From Actinomycetota bacterium (GTDB lineage: Bacteria > Actinomycetota > AC-67), in the NCBI GenBank assembly GCA_041658565.1, contig JBAZZY010000029.1, positions 1 to 33,530 of the forward strand: a DNA stretch of 33,530 bases. Reading direction: 5' to 3'. Below, one piece after another: positions 31,907 to 33,530 of this stretch (position 1 is the first letter of the stretch; each line of letters opens with the position of its first letter). The position numbers and the translations under genes were made by a program. A model generated the notes under the pieces. The model had not been told where the DNA came from, did no database searches, and saw only the letters and a list, made by a program, of their open reading frames with translations.

Positions 31907-31912
31907 AGGAAG

Positions 31913-33394
31913 ATGCCTCACGACCCCGCACCGACGGACATGGATGCGCACCATGACCGCTCCCTCGTAGTCGCATCCAACCGTGGGCCCGTCACTCTGG
32001 TCCCAGACGAAAGCGGAAACGTCACCGAGCGACGCGGGGTTGGAGGGCTGGTCACTGCGGTCGGTGACGCCTTGCGCGGGAGAGACGGAACGTGGATCGC
32101 CGCGCCGATGTCGGACGCTGATCGCGCGCGCGCGACTGAGCGCGATCCCAACGTTCGCTTGCGGACGCCCGGTGGTGAGATCCTGCGCGTACGTTTCATC
32201 GACGTGGAGCAAGAGCTTTACGACCCGTATTACAACGACTTCTCTAACCGGGTCTTGTGGTTCCTGCACCACTATCTTTGGGATCCCGTGCGCCCGCCGG
32301 CATTCGGTCGTCGCGAAACCGACGCCTGGGATGCGTACCAAGCAGTCAACCGGCGCTTCGCCGACATGCTGGCTTCTGAAGCCGGTGAGGACGCGCTCGC
32401 ACTTCCGCACGACTATCACCTCTCGCTCGTTCCCGGCATGCTGCGTCGATCACGCGGGGAGTTGCCGATCGGTCTGTTCTGGCACATCCCCTTCTGCCGA
32501 GCCGGGCAGCTCTCGGTCATCGGCCAGTGGGGCGGGTGGCTGCTGGAGGGCATGCTCGGCGCCGATGTCGTCGGGTTCCATACCAAGAGATGGGCGAACA
32601 ACTTCGCCGACTGTTGCCGGGCGGTGCTTGGAGCTCAGGTTCGCAACGGCATCGTGAAGTTCAACGGACGCTCGACGCGCGTCGGGGTGTATCCGCTCGG
32701 CGTGGATCAGCCCGGTCTGCGAGCCGAGGCGGAACGACCGGAGGTCGCCGCGGCGGTGAAGGACATCAACGAGATCGCGGGCGATCGCAAGTTGATTGTT
32801 CGCGTCGATCGGACCGAGCTTTCGAAGAACATCCTCCGGGGACTCATCGCGTACGGCGCAATGCTCGAGCGCCGGCGCGACCTCCACGGGCGCGTCGTGC
32901 ACCTTGTCATGCTGACCCCGTCCCGTGAGGACGTGCTCGAATACCGCGAGTACATGGCCGCATGCGAGGCGCGCGCGCACCAGATCAACGACCGGTTCGG
33001 GACCGCGACCTGGCAGCCGATCGTGCTCGAAATCAGCGACGACTTCGCTCGCTCGCTCGCGGCCTACCGCAGGTACGACGTCTTGGTTGTGAACCCCGTG
33101 TACGACGGGATGAACCTCGTCGCGAAGGAGGGTCCTCTGCTCAACGAGCGCGACGGGGTACTCGTGTTGTCCACCAACGCTGGGGCCGCTGCCGAACTCG
33201 GGCCGGGAGCGCTTCTCGTGGATCCGTACAACCAAAGACGAACGTCACTTGCACTCGAAGCGGCCGTAGACATGCCCGCCGAAGAGCGTCGACGACGCGG
33301 GCAGATACTCCGTGAATTGGCGCCGGGGATGTCACCATCGCGCTGGCTCGAGGCGCAGATCGACGACCTGGCGCGCGCGCCAACGCTAGTCTAG
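31913..33394 (+). CDS. otsA: Trehalose-6-phosphate synthase OtsA (GT20)
   Basis: A 493-residue glycosyltransferase. SNRGPV (about 23-28), HDYHLSLVPGMLRR (about 165-178) and FWHIPFCRAGQL are the family acceptor-side motifs. VDRTELSKNILRG holds the Arg and Lys for the donor phosphates, and YDGMNLVAKEGP near 405 is the C-terminal donor loop. The enzyme joins glucose from a nucleotide sugar to glucose 6-phosphate to give trehalose 6-phosphate, an osmoprotection and stress pathway in the cytoplasm. An otsB-like gene converges on it, ending within its stop codon. The SKN form at the donor motif, instead of the enterobacterial YSKG, is seen in actinobacterial members. Confidence 0.9.
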   Translation: MPHDPAPTDMDAHHDRSLVVASNRGPVTLVPDESGNVTERRGVGGLVTAVGDALRGRDGTWIAAPMSDADRARATERDPNVRLRTPGGEILRVRFIDVEQELYDPYYNDFSNRVLWFLHHYLWDPVRPPAFGRRETDAWDAYQAVNRRFADMLASEAGEDALALPHDYHLSLVPGMLRRSRGELPIGLFWHIPFCRAGQLSVIGQWGGWLLEGMLGADVVGFHTKRWANNFADCCRAVLGAQVRNGIVKFNGRSTRVGVYPLGVDQPGLRAEAERPEVAAAVKDINEIAGDRKLIVRVDRTELSKNILRGLIAYGAMLERRRDLHGRVVHLVMLTPSREDVLEYREYMAACEARAHQINDRFGTATWQPIVLEISDDFARSLAAYRRYDVLVVNPVYDGMNLVAKEGPLLNERDGVLVLSTNAGAAAELGPGALLVDPYNQRRTSLALEAAVDMPAEERRRRGQILRELAPGMSPSRWLEAQIDDLARAPTLV

Positions 33395-33530
33395 CGAGAC
33401 GACCGCAGCGAGGCGAGCGTCTTCAACAACCGCAACAGGTCCCTAGGCCCCTGCGCCGTCCAATCGGCAAGACGATCCAACTCGGGCGGCCCCTCACTGC
33501 TGGCCACCGAAACGCGAACGCGCGGAACCA
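33391..33530 (-). CDS. 3' end of a convergent gene, possibly trehalose-phosphatase otsB
   Basis: A minus-strand frame enters from the right edge and ends at a TAG (33393-33391) that shares the bases CTAG with the otsA stop codon. The 45 visible codons include VSVASSEGPPELDRLADW and AQGPRDLLRLLKTLA. That end, with an ADW-x-x-GP-x-x-LL-x-LL pattern, resembles the C-terminus of HAD-type trehalose-phosphatases (OtsB), and the position next to otsA fits. The gene is cut by the window edge, so identity is an inference. Confidence 0.55.
   Translation of the reverse strand, partial: VPRVRVSVASSEGPPELDRLADWTAQGPRDLLRLLKTLASLRSSR

Overview
The window is GC-rich, densely packed chromosomal DNA with short intergenic gaps and almost no mobile DNA. 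Gene content points to a member of the Actinomycetota whose class I cannot fix. The indicators are a CysO-type sulfur carrier, a DUF222/13E12-type HNH protein, a MiaE_2-like ferritin-fold protein, a CIRCE-controlled groEL without groES, a lysine/alanine-repeat nucleoid-type protein, and many genes whose -10 box lies about 6 bases before the start codon (leaderless transcripts). These rest on family recognition; no database search was possible.

Layout. 106-2956 (minus): a zinc uptake operon znuA-znuC-znuB-zur, read from a near-palindromic Zur box at 2934-2956. 2963-7507: single metabolic genes on both strands: an HSD10-like dehydrogenase, a thioredoxin-TPR protein, a TIGR03084/MDMPI-like protein, a GNAT acetyltransferase, a PxpA/LamB-YcsF homologue that has lost most of its usual active-site residues, and a second SDR. 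7597-12459: envelope and secreted proteins: a seven-bladed beta-propeller protein, a ferritin-fold protein, an M23 peptidase with a coiled coil, and a beta-propeller lipoprotein. 12480-18213 (minus): a tightly spaced run, probably one operon, of polyprenyl diphosphate synthase, larE, NIL-domain protein, CvpA-like protein, P-loop NTPase and glnD. 18273-20848 (minus): aldehyde dehydrogenase followed by zinc alcohol dehydrogenase. 21056-22552: an HNH protein and an ABM-like protein.

22697-33530: groEL with CIRCE and terminator, a family 5 uracil-DNA glycosylase, the lysine/alanine repeat protein, an Rrf2 regulator, cysO overlapping a threonine-synthase-like gene, an HAD phosphatase, a ceramidase-like secreted protein, an AI-2E-type permease, otsA, and the 3' end of a convergent gene that resembles otsB.

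The strongest lead is the overlapping pair of a CysO-like carrier ending in GG-FC and a threonine-synthase-like PLP enzyme, next to an Rrf2 regulator with three cysteines. It suggests thiocarboxylate-dependent sulfur transfer to an amino acid precursor. Second is the PxpA homologue stripped of its catalytic polar residues. Third is the repeated TANNNT-N6-start arrangement, which fixes several start codons. No tRNA, rRNA, CRISPR array, IS element or prophage is visible. No gene-free stretch exceeds 300 bases.
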